The translations under genes and the position numbers were made by a program. A DNA stretch of 40,129 nt from Saprospiraceae bacterium. GTDB taxonomy: Bacteria; Bacteroidota; Bacteroidia; Chitinophagales; Saprospiraceae. The stretch covers positions 1 through 40,129 of the forward strand of contig JAEUUT010000024.1 of NCBI GenBank assembly GCA_016787415.1. Reading direction: 5' to 3'. Below are positions 33,301-40,129 of the stretch, piece by piece. A model generated the notes under the pieces. The model had not been told where the DNA came from and did not search any database. It was given only the letters and a program-made list of their open reading frames with translations. Every line of letters starts with the position of its first letter. Position 1 is the stretch's first letter.

Positions 33301-34956
33301 GAAGTCGCGTTTGCCCTGGCTGGCGAGGGCGTAGAGTTCGAGTTTGTCGCGCAATTCTATCTCGTGCCGGTCGAAATAATAGTTGATATAACCCTCTTCC
33401 ACCATTTCTGCCAGCAGGGTCTGGATGCTGGAATAGTCGAACCTCGGGTTCAATTCCTGGGCAAAGGCATTGTCCGACACCAGCCGACCATTACCCGCAT
33501 CCTGGTTACTTTTCCGCCAGAGGGTGTACAGGGTTGAAATCGGGTTTTTATCCGAAATCATCTGCATTTTGTGGTATTCTGCCGGGTTGAAGTGGTTGCT
33601 GCTTTCAAAACGCACTTTTTGTTCGATGCCTTTCACCGTACCGATGCGGGCGCCAATTTCGAGCGAATCGTAGTTGAGGTGCCAGGCAATGCGGTCGGTA
33701 TTGAGGTTCATGTTGTAAAAAGAGGAGAAGAAGGGGTTGCGCTCGGAGCCCTTGTCGCCTTTCGACAACGTAATGACCTGTTTCGGAATATCCACGCGCA
33801 GGTCGGCCGCCGGGTGGTACAAACTGTCCTGATCCATGTACAGGCGAGCGTCCACACCTTCTGCCACGATACTTTCACCGCGTTTGATGATAAACAGGGG
33901 GCCGCGGCCGTAGAATACCTGTTCTCTTTTTTTGTTGTAAATGCGCACCTGTGCAGGCTCGCTGCCAGAGCCGTAGCCATACAGTGCATTGCCGGCGAGT
34001 TTGAAGCCGCCGACATATTCAATTCCAGCGCCGATCTTGGTGATTTTCAACACTTTGGCAAACGATTCAAATCGCGGAAACTGAAAATCCTGCAAGGAAT
34101 CCGGACGGGCTGATGCCGAGCGGGAACGCACAATTACATTGTTTTCAAATTTGCCGGGAATCCCTTCCTTGAAATACAGCGGGTAATACATCATCGCCGA
34201 ATCGCACTGAAACAAGGGTTTCACCGCTTCCACTTTATAACGCGTGAGTTCGGCGTAAATAGAGGAGTCGAGCCCTGCTTCCGACCACGATACACGGCCG
34301 CCTTGTCCCTGCCAAATACCGTCGAAGGGCAAAAACCGGCCGCTGGTTTTCCGAACTGTGGTGGAGTCTACCTTGCGCGCACCGATCAGGTCTACGTCTT
34401 TAAATGTCACCACCGGCACCCGGTCGTGGTAATCAAAATCGAAGGAACCTTTTTTGATTTTCCAGGTAACCGAGCCACCTTCACCTACTTTCAGGGCGCG
34501 TTGCTCCATAAAATCTGCCGAAAATTCGAGGAACTGCCCAATAGGTTTCACCTTCCCTTTTTCCACATCGATCAGCACCGCTTCGGCAAAATTGTGCCAG
34601 CGCCGAAACAGGGTGGTATCAGCATCCACACGGGCCGCCGACAATGCATTCAGGTAGTTTTTGAAATAAGGATACGGCGTGAGTTTCTGGTCGCGCAACA
34701 CATTGGAAACCAGTATGATGTGCTTTAAATTATCATCACTGAATGCGCCTGTTTTGTACAATTTTTTGAATACGGAATACGACTCTTCCAGGTCGGGGCG
34801 CTTGGAAACCGTCATGAACTGACCAAGTTGGTCTACAAATTCATTGGGCGCTTCGGAAAAACGGGCCGGGGCTTGCGCAACGGCGTGGTTGGGCAATAAA
34901 AAAATGGCCAGAAACAACAGGCAGGCAGCAACGGAAAGGCAGGATTGTTTGATCAT
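30385..34956 (-). CDS. Large exported beta-rich protein of unknown function
   Basis: The product has 1,523 residues from the ATG at 34956, chosen for its signal peptide (MIKQSCLSVAACLLFL, cleaved near VAQA). I recognise no named domain. The first ~110 residues are helical. Residues ~130-520 alternate strands with turns (KVDSTTVRKTSGRFLPFDG, FYGRGPLFIIKRGESI). Near 490-560 a mixed alpha/beta patch (SIQTLLAEMVEEGYINYYFD) looks like a small winged-helix fold. The rest is dominated by short strand-Gly-strand units (GKGTLEYLTADIES, GRGVFEWSEGKLTS, NNQWFSVYTEVDK) recalling beta-jellyroll or OstA/LptA-like stacking. No T9SS tail or obvious barrel is seen, so a periplasmic or membrane-tethered scaffold is possible. 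It ends in a Lys/Arg tail (RAGRKKE). Confidence 0.85.
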   Translation of the reverse strand: MIKQSCLSVAACLLFLAIFLLPNHAVAQAPARFSEAPNEFVDQLGQFMTVSKRPDLEESYSVFKKLYKTGAFSDDNLKHIILVSNVLRDQKLTPYPYFKNYLNALSAARVDADTTLFRRWHNFAEAVLIDVEKGKVKPIGQFLEFSADFMEQRALKVGEGGSVTWKIKKGSFDFDYHDRVPVVTFKDVDLIGARKVDSTTVRKTSGRFLPFDGIWQGQGGRVSWSEAGLDSSIYAELTRYKVEAVKPLFQCDSAMMYYPLYFKEGIPGKFENNVIVRSRSASARPDSLQDFQFPRFESFAKVLKITKIGAGIEYVGGFKLAGNALYGYGSGSEPAQVRIYNKKREQVFYGRGPLFIIKRGESIVAEGVDARLYMDQDSLYHPAADLRVDIPKQVITLSKGDKGSERNPFFSSFYNMNLNTDRIAWHLNYDSLEIGARIGTVKGIEQKVRFESSNHFNPAEYHKMQMISDKNPISTLYTLWRKSNQDAGNGRLVSDNAFAQELNPRFDYSSIQTLLAEMVEEGYINYYFDRHEIELRDKLELYALASQGKRDFDAINIESASTQANAHLDLKTKETEVFDVRKIEISQRKRVAVIPYDREFTLLKNRDMRFNGRLFAGFALFEGKDMRFNYEKFQIEFDSVRHLDFYIPNGNKDKNGQPMADAMNSTIERLSGALLVDAPNNKSGKDTLPTFPSLQSKKNSFVYYDRKETQGGVYTRDSFYFKLDPFSFNSLDSYTKEQLKFKGEMTSATIFPPFKETIVVRDEDKSFGFKHKTPAKGYTIYSAKGNYTGELDLSNRGFLGKGTLEYLTADIESEDLIFRPKQTTGTAKKFFMEEDRTSPVKVPQAKGTNVSVNWLPFRDSMYVESKDKAFELFKAPGYTHKGVLVLTPSGLKGRGVFEWSEGKLTSKQISYGPFQASADTANLEIKSLDGKGIAFDSKNIDGELDFDAQTGIFKANSEVATTTLPLDQYRTSMNEFTWDMKGKTIEFKADEKKPGNFVSIDPDQDTLAFQGKTALYDMKTNLLKIGGVKVVKSADAFVYPPDTADIFIQPGGKMKQITNARILCDTITKYHTINRAVVDILGKKLYKATGYYEYNIPGHNQEVFFNNIIGERRGPGTQATKNVLTTASGDLAEKDSFFMATKVRFKGQIILRGNQPNMRFEGFAKLDAEKLPNNQWFSVYTEVDKNNPVIRIKKAENETEDPLVTGFFLSRELGDMYPRVLLPAYARVDRPILNCQDVFTYDAKNDRFIFGDSAKIVGASPWRGSRMVFDNRVGTLQAEGPLNLGSGLAYMKVKGAGRLKSDFNTVTDSTGYNVTGEFMTGMEMIIPKALMDIMVNDIKAASFDAQVAIYNTNNAFYQPAVSEFVSSDNDLTEVMANLQSNFINLPKKDNNFAFMLGRHPVIWNAEYQSFLSLEDKIPVVAINGEPFNKVLTTFVEYKMPGNQDDRFYLYIKPSADLWYFFGYQSGTLNVVSSSTKFNDALLALKSKDTQIKMPDGETYEIVAANPSLADAFVNRVRAGRKKE

Positions 34957-35080
34957 CGAAATTTTTACAAAATTTGAGAACAGGCCCGTAAAACGCCGGG
35001 CGAAAAAATACAATATGTCTGGGTTGTTGGATTCCGGACATAAACGAAGAAAGTGGGAAAATGGTATCTCTTATCAAGAA

Positions 35081-35306
35081 GTGAGAGGTGAGAAGTGAGA
35101 GGTGAGAGTGCGTAGAGTACACCGCTAGTGAGAGGTGAGAGGTGAGAAGTGAGAAGTGAGAGTGCGTAGAGTACACCGCTTTATTCTTTGCATTTCTAAA
35201 AGTAGCGGTGTACTCTACGCACTCTCACCTCTCACCTCTCACCTCTCACTAGCGGTGTACTCTACGTACTCTCACTTCTCACCTCTCACCTCTCACCTCT
35301 CACCTC
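35081..35306. repeat. Compound palindrome of GTGAGAG units and GTGTACTCTACG modules
   Basis: The left arm 35081-35180 and right arm 35204-35306 are near-complements with a 23-nt loop. Each arm is itself two copies of [GTGAGAG]n + GCGTAGAGTACACCGCT. One GTGAGAG block differs by one 7-bp unit between the arms. The prmA stop codon (35300-35302) lies inside the right arm. The spacer 34957-35080 has no clear feature. Confidence 0.92.
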
Positions 35307-36121
35307 TGAAACTCTACACACAACCAATTTCCCCGCTGCGTCTGATTTTTTTTCTCAAAACCGGCCTGTTGAGCGGTTTCTACTACAATCGTCTCGTCTT
35401 CAGCGAGGATGCCGGACACGAGCAGCCAGCCGCCGGGGCGTATCAGTTGGGCAAGGCGAGGCAGGGAATCCAGGATCACATTTCGGTTGATATTGGCCAG
35501 AATGCCATCGAAATCGTGGCCCTGCACATCGTTCAGGGTGCCGCAGCGGGCTGTGATATTGTGCACATGGTTGACAGCGGCATTTTCCACCGTGTTGCGC
35601 CGGGATTCCTCTTCAATATCGACGGCTTCCACATCGGCAGCACCGAGTTTGGACGCCAGAATAGCCAGAATTCCTGTGCCGCAGCCGTAGTCGAGCACAT
35701 GAGCGCCTGCCATCGGCAGGTGTTCCATCGCGGCAATACACTGCCAGGTAGTTTCGTGGTGGCCCGTTCCGAAAGCCATTTTGGGGTTGATCACCAGTTC
35801 CCATTGTACGTCGGGTTGTGGCGGGTGAAAATCGGCGCGCACGGCGCAAAAATTGCCCACCACCACCGGTTTGAAATTGCTTTCCCAGATTTCATTCCAG
35901 TTTTGAGCCGGTAAAAAAGCCTGTTCTATGGTAAAAGGAAACTGTTGCGACAATTCATCGAGCAACTGATCCACTTCGGCTTTGGAAGCCTTGGCAGGCA
36001 GGTAGGCATCGAGGCCGGTGTCCGTTTCTTCAAATGTATCAAAAGGAGCGTCCGACAGGTAAGCAAGCAACACCTGTGCCGTGTCGGGGTCGGTCAAAAG
36101 ACTGTATTTCCAGTAATCCAT
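35300..36121 (-). CDS. prmA: Ribosomal protein L11 methyltransferase
   Basis: The 273-residue enzyme methylates amino groups of ribosomal protein L11 with SAM. The family features are an N-terminal L11-binding domain (1-~60), the linker, INPKMAFGTGHHETT (111-125), the SAM loop VLDYGCGTGILA (142-153), AVDIEEES (acidic ribose contact), and the ILANINRNV segment (207-215). Its C-terminal residues (LCVEFQR) end at a TGA supplied by the GGTGAGAG repeat, so the gene's 3' end is formed by repeat DNA. The ATG at 36121 lies 140 bp from the divergent protease gene. Confidence 0.94.
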   Translation of the reverse strand: MDYWKYSLLTDPDTAQVLLAYLSDAPFDTFEETDTGLDAYLPAKASKAEVDQLLDELSQQFPFTIEQAFLPAQNWNEIWESNFKPVVVGNFCAVRADFHPPQPDVQWELVINPKMAFGTGHHETTWQCIAAMEHLPMAGAHVLDYGCGTGILAILASKLGAADVEAVDIEEESRRNTVENAAVNHVHNITARCGTLNDVQGHDFDGILANINRNVILDSLPRLAQLIRPGGWLLVSGILAEDETIVVETAQQAGFEKKNQTQRGNWLCVEFQR

Positions 36122-36261
36122 GCGGGAGTTTAGATTTAGAGCGGCAAAGAAACGGGATTCTTTTTGTCAAAATGGGCATAACCGCACACCAATGCATTCA
36201 AATGTGAAACTCTTGTTTATTTCGCCCCCACAAACTTTCTTGATCACTTAGCCTTTGCTGT

Positions 36262-39200
36262 ATGAAACAAATCCTCGCCTTGCTGCTGTGCGTATGCGCT
36301 ATTTCTTCTTCGCTGTTCGCACAGGATGCTTCTCCCACTGTTGCACGGTACCTGACCGATCATAAGGACAAATGGGGCCTGAGTGCGGAAGAAGCCGCAC
36401 ATGAATGGTACATTTCCGATCAGTACACAACGGATCAGATCACCCGGGTGTATGTTCAACAAACGGTGTATGGCCTGAAACTGCACAACGCAGTATCAAC
36501 GCTGGCCATGAAAGACGGAAAAGTTGCCGTTTTCAACAACAGGTTTACGCCCCATGCCGCCGGTATGATCAATGCCCGCCCCGGTATGAATGTGCTTTCG
36601 GAAGAAGAGGCCGTTTGGCGGGCCGCAGATAATATTCAACTGAGCCTTTCCAACCTGAAAGAAACCGTATTGGAACATCCGAAGGCCAAAGAACGCAACT
36701 TCACTGCAGAAGGTGGTATCAAACAACCTATCCGTGTCATTCCGGTGTACCAGAAAATGGCCGACCAGATCCGACTGGCCTGGAACGTGGAAATTCGCGT
36801 AAAAAGCGACTGGTGGAATATCCGGGTAGATGCCCTGAGCGGGGTCGTGCTGGATAAAAACAACTACACGGTGTATTGCAAATTTGACAAGGAAGCATTC
36901 GGACATATACATGCAGCAGGATGTACCCCGGCAGCAGATTATTTCCGGACAGTAGAAGCAGCCCCAGTTTTGAATGCGCAGGCTTCCTATAAAGTATTTC
37001 CATTTCCGGGTGAAAGCCCTAACCACATTGCCCATCAACTCGTAAATGACCCCTTCGACCTGGTAGCCTCGCCTTATGGCTGGCATGATACCGATGGCAA
37101 TGACGGAGCAGAGTACACCATCACCCGTGGCAATAATGTATATGCCTCGGAAGACCGCGACAATGATGATGTGCCAGGATATTCACCTGATGGCGGCGCG
37201 GCGCTGGTATTCGACTTTCCGTACTTGCCCCAGCAATCGCCCGTGGTGTGGGAAGATGCGGCCATTACCAACCTGTTTTATGCCAACAACTTCATGCACG
37301 ACCTGAGTTACCGCTACGGGTTCACGGAAGAAGCCGGCAATTATCAGGAAAACAACTACGGACATAGTGGTGAAGGCAGCGATGCCGTACAGGCAGACGC
37401 ACAGGATGGATCGGGAACCAACAATGCCAATTTCTCCGCACCACCCGACGGATCGCCGGGGCAAATGCAGATGTATTTGTGGACAGTTGCTTCTTCCGAT
37501 AGTATTACCGTGGAATCGCCGGCTGGTATTGCAGGCAAATACTTTGCCCCGCGTGCAGGTTTTGGCATTGCCGTGACCGAGCCGCTCACATCCGAGGTGG
37601 TGCTGGTGGAAGACGATGTAACGCCCACTTCGGATGGCTGCGATTTAATTCAAAACACCCAGGATATTTTTGGCAAAATTGCCATTATCGATCGTGGCAA
37701 TTGCAATTTTGTAGTAAAAGTGCTCGCTGCTCAGGAGGCAGGCGCCATTGGCGCTATCGTCTGCAACAATGCAGGCGGCGCACCTTTCTCCATGAGTGGC
37801 AACGACCCGTCTATTTTTATTCCTTCTGTCATGGTTTCACAGGAAACGGGCAATCTGATCAAGGCAGCCCTTGAAAATGGCCCTGTTACCATAACCATCG
37901 AGCCGCCACAAGGCGATGCAGACCACGACAGCGACGTCGACAACGGCATTATTGCCCATGAATACGGACATGGTATTTCCATTCGCCTGACTGGCGGGCC
38001 AGACAATTCAGATTGCCTCAACAACGAGGAACAAATGGGCGAAGGCTGGAGCGACTGGTATGCACTGGTGACGACCATCCGAGATGGCGACGACCGTTTT
38101 ACCTTGCGTCCAATGGGTACTTATGCCCTCGGCGAATCGCCCGATGGCTTCGGTATTCGCAATCAGATTTACACCACCGACCTGAGCGTTTGTACTTACA
38201 CCTATGACGATTTGCCGGCTACAGGCGGTGAGGTGCACAACGTCGGCGAACTCTGGACGGCGATGTTGTGGGATATGACCTGGGATTTGATCGATCAGTA
38301 TGGATATGATGCTGATCTGTTCAATGGATCGGGCGGCAACAACATTGCGCTGAAACTGGTGACCGTTGGTATGAGCCTGCAATCATGCAGCCCCGGCTTT
38401 GCCGACGGCCGCGATGCAATCCTCGCAGCCGACGAACTGCTGTACAATGGCGCCAACAAATGCCTGATCTGGAGCGCTTTTGCGCGTCGTGGACTGGGTT
38501 TCTCGGCCGATCAAGGCAGTTCCTTCGATGTATCAGATGGTACTGGCGCATTTGATTTGCCGCCGACATGTCTGATTGCCGAATTTGCGCCAGTGGCCGA
38601 TTTCAGCGTAGACCGTACCACTGCCTGTGTAGGGCTGGCCACATTCCAGTTTACCGACGAATCGCAAAACATTGCTCAACAATGGCTCTGGGATTTCGGC
38701 GATGGAAGCACCTCTTCCCAGACCAATCCGGTGCATGAATACGCAGAAGCAGGCGTTTACACCGTGAAACTGACGGTAACCAACAACGTCGGTGTCGACT
38801 CTACGACATTTACTGATCTGATTTCTGTGAATGTGATACCTGCGCCTGCGGTTTCGCCCGTCAATACAGTATGCTCCGGGCAAAGCGCTTCTCTGACGGC
38901 TGTACTCAGCGGTCAGAATACCGTAGCCGAATGGCGCGACAGCGATGGCAACCTGGTGTTCACAGGCACGCCCTTTGTAACGCCGCCGCTGCTTGCAACG
39001 ACCTCTTACTCTGTAGCGGAAGCAGAAAGCGCGCCCGTGCAACATGTAGGCCCGGCGGGTCCCGGAACGGGAAGCAATCACAATACTTCTTTCCTGGCTG
39101 AAATCCTGTTTACCGCCGAAAAAGCATTTACGATCAAATCGGCGCTTGTGCGCGCACAAGGCGCAGGCCCGCGTGAGGTGCGCCTGCTGGACGATTCGGG

Positions 39201-39990
39201 CAACGTGCTGATTACCAAAACCATTGAAATTCCGAACGGTGAAAGCCGCATCGACCTCAATATAGATGTTCCGAGTGCAGGCGATTACTCGCTGGCTGCC
39301 GGACCGAATGTGAACCTGTACCGCGATAACGCCGGTGTGCAGTATCCGTTCACCATACCTGGGCTGGTGACGATCACCAACTCCAATGCGGGCCAGGCTG
39401 GTTTTTACTACTATTTCTACGACTGGGAAGTGCAGGAAACGCCTTGCCGCAGCGATGAAAGTGCCGTGACGGTAGAGGTGACACCCGGACCAGTGGCAGG
39501 ATTTACTGCTACCCTGAACGGCCTGAACGCTACATTCACGAACACCTCTACCGGCAATCCGACGAACTACCTGTGGAACTTTGGCGATAACAGCACCTCC
39601 ACCCTGGCCAGTCCAACACATACCTATGCCACACCAGGCATTTACACCGTGACCCTCACCGTGAGTACCGGTGGCTGTGTGACGGAGTTCAGCCAGGTGA
39701 TTGACTTCACTACTGGTACAAATACGCCTGCCAGTGCGCCGTTCGACGTGCTGCTGGCGCCTAATCCGGCTACCGGAAAAACATTCCTGCGCCTGAATGG
39801 TGCGCCCAATGGCCGCTTTGTACAGGTTGGGCTGTTCAGTGTAGACGGCAGACTGGTGCGCAGCGAACGCTTCGACAACACGCCTGCAAATGCGCTGCCG
39901 ATGGACATTTCCGGGCTTGCTGCCGGTATGTACTTAGTGAAAGTGCAGGCCGAGAACGGGGTGGTGATGAAGAAGTTGGTGGTAGAGTAA
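36262..39990 (+). CDS. Secreted M36-family metalloprotease with PA, PKD and type IX secretion domains
   Basis: This 1,242-residue exported protease has a signal peptide (MKQILALLLCVCAISSSLFAQ) followed by an FTP/PepSY-type propeptide to ~residue 200. The fungalysin domain carries the zinc site HEYGHG (His566, Glu567, His570) and Glu594 in MGEGWSDW. A PA domain (~470-545, KIAIIDRGNCNFVVKV) is inserted in the catalytic domain before the zinc motif. Two PKD domains follow (~777-865 with QQWLWDFGDGST, and 1077-1158 with YLWNFGDNST), with a lectin-like/Ig stretch between. The last 84 residues are a T9SS type A sorting domain (FDVLLAPNPATGKT to MKKLVVE). It should be secreted through T9SS and perhaps surface-bound. 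It is a typical extracellular scavenging enzyme for Bacteroidota. Confidence 0.95.
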   Translation: MKQILALLLCVCAISSSLFAQDASPTVARYLTDHKDKWGLSAEEAAHEWYISDQYTTDQITRVYVQQTVYGLKLHNAVSTLAMKDGKVAVFNNRFTPHAAGMINARPGMNVLSEEEAVWRAADNIQLSLSNLKETVLEHPKAKERNFTAEGGIKQPIRVIPVYQKMADQIRLAWNVEIRVKSDWWNIRVDALSGVVLDKNNYTVYCKFDKEAFGHIHAAGCTPAADYFRTVEAAPVLNAQASYKVFPFPGESPNHIAHQLVNDPFDLVASPYGWHDTDGNDGAEYTITRGNNVYASEDRDNDDVPGYSPDGGAALVFDFPYLPQQSPVVWEDAAITNLFYANNFMHDLSYRYGFTEEAGNYQENNYGHSGEGSDAVQADAQDGSGTNNANFSAPPDGSPGQMQMYLWTVASSDSITVESPAGIAGKYFAPRAGFGIAVTEPLTSEVVLVEDDVTPTSDGCDLIQNTQDIFGKIAIIDRGNCNFVVKVLAAQEAGAIGAIVCNNAGGAPFSMSGNDPSIFIPSVMVSQETGNLIKAALENGPVTITIEPPQGDADHDSDVDNGIIAHEYGHGISIRLTGGPDNSDCLNNEEQMGEGWSDWYALVTTIRDGDDRFTLRPMGTYALGESPDGFGIRNQIYTTDLSVCTYTYDDLPATGGEVHNVGELWTAMLWDMTWDLIDQYGYDADLFNGSGGNNIALKLVTVGMSLQSCSPGFADGRDAILAADELLYNGANKCLIWSAFARRGLGFSADQGSSFDVSDGTGAFDLPPTCLIAEFAPVADFSVDRTTACVGLATFQFTDESQNIAQQWLWDFGDGSTSSQTNPVHEYAEAGVYTVKLTVTNNVGVDSTTFTDLISVNVIPAPAVSPVNTVCSGQSASLTAVLSGQNTVAEWRDSDGNLVFTGTPFVTPPLLATTSYSVAEAESAPVQHVGPAGPGTGSNHNTSFLAEILFTAEKAFTIKSALVRAQGAGPREVRLLDDSGNVLITKTIEIPNGESRIDLNIDVPSAGDYSLAAGPNVNLYRDNAGVQYPFTIPGLVTITNSNAGQAGFYYYFYDWEVQETPCRSDESAVTVEVTPGPVAGFTATLNGLNATFTNTSTGNPTNYLWNFGDNSTSTLASPTHTYATPGIYTVTLTVSTGGCVTEFSQVIDFTTGTNTPASAPFDVLLAPNPATGKTFLRLNGAPNGRFVQVGLFSVDGRLVRSERFDNTPANALPMDISGLAAGMYLVKVQAENGVVMKKLVVE

Positions 39991-40063
39991 GAAGTTGTTT
40001 GAGTTAATTTGTCGAGGGCAGAAAGAGCGGATTTTGTTGGCAGGCAAGGCTTATTTTGGAGGG

Positions 40064-40080
40064 AATAGCCGGAGGCTATT
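40064..40080. terminator. small hairpin after the protease gene
   Basis: AATAGCC-GGA-GGCTATT forms a perfect 7-bp stem with a 3-nt loop 74 bp after the protease stop. No T-run follows, and AATAGCC recurs a few bases on. It may be a weak terminator or the start of another intergenic repeat cut by the window edge. Positions 39991-40063 and 40081-40129 hold nothing else recognisable. Confidence 0.35.
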
Positions 40081-40129
40081 GCCGAGAAAATAGCCGCAGC
40101 ATGCCGACAAAAGACGGTTTTCTGCTCCG

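Noticed and set aside
30760..33537. Two long plus-strand open frames opposite the 1,523-residue gene
   Set aside because: The minus-strand gene has a signal peptide and continuous protein-like sequence; the plus frames are His/Phe-rich antisense translations without domains.
35081..35306. Insertion sequence at the 35-kb palindrome
   Set aside because: No transposase, no target duplication seen, and the arms are made of short tandem words, not a terminal repeat.

Overview
The window looks like chromosomal DNA from a member of the Bacteroidota, most likely the Saprospirales/Lewinella-like branch. The evidence is a secreted M36 protease with a C-terminal type IX secretion (T9SS) sorting domain, a giant hybrid two-component sensor of the Reg_prop/Y_Y_Y/HisKA/REC/AraC type, a DUF4382 lipoprotein, and the general lack of strong Shine-Dalgarno sequences. 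The genus placement is inference. I saw no rRNA, tRNA, transposase, phage module or CRISPR array.

Layout. (1) 1-2754: the 3' part of a YfiT/DinB-like protein fused to a long, internally repetitive Lys/Ala/Pro tail with AT-hook-like RGRKP motifs, then an aspartoacylase/succinylglutamate desuccinylase-family metalloenzyme. (2) 2757-8690: a protein of unknown function, the giant hybrid sensor, a ~400-bp control region with a candidate operator, and a small orphan protein with its own terminator. (3) 8691-12754: a minus-strand set consisting of a phosphopantetheinyl transferase-like protein, an RsmF/NOL1-type rRNA methyltransferase (ATGA overlap) and an exported transglutaminase-like protein. (4) 12755-13326: a non-coding block with a 34-bp tandem array flanked by GTGAGAG/CTCTCAC repeats. 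(5) 13327-16550: 3-methyladenine DNA glycosylase and a P2-type ATPase. (6) 16545-24707: a long minus-strand signalling cluster read as YqjE-like membrane protein, small basic protein, rpoN, NtrC-type activator, three-PAS histidine kinase, Rcp-type receiver, REC-PAS-kinase, single receiver. (7) 25171-28961: DUF4382 lipoprotein, outer-membrane barrel, Dps, and an AI-2E family permease on the other strand. (8) 29434-36121: folP, a 1,523-residue exported protein of unknown function, and prmA. (9) 36262-39990: the M36 protease with PA, two PKD and T9SS domains.

The most unusual feature is not a gene. Five spacers carry long palindromes or short-unit repeat blocks built from recurring words (GTGAGAGg, GTGTACTCTACG, TTTCCCGYAGAGTAR). 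Several abut start or stop codons exactly. One palindrome (24941-25162) has 99-bp arms with three mismatches by my base-by-base count. The tandem words, the near-perfect complementarity and the shared modules at separate loci suggest an actively maintained family of intergenic hairpin elements. Other points of interest are the sigma-54/phosphorelay cluster, the AT-hook-tailed YfiT protein, a Ser in dihydropteroate synthase where an important Pro is usual, and the 1,523-residue exported protein.
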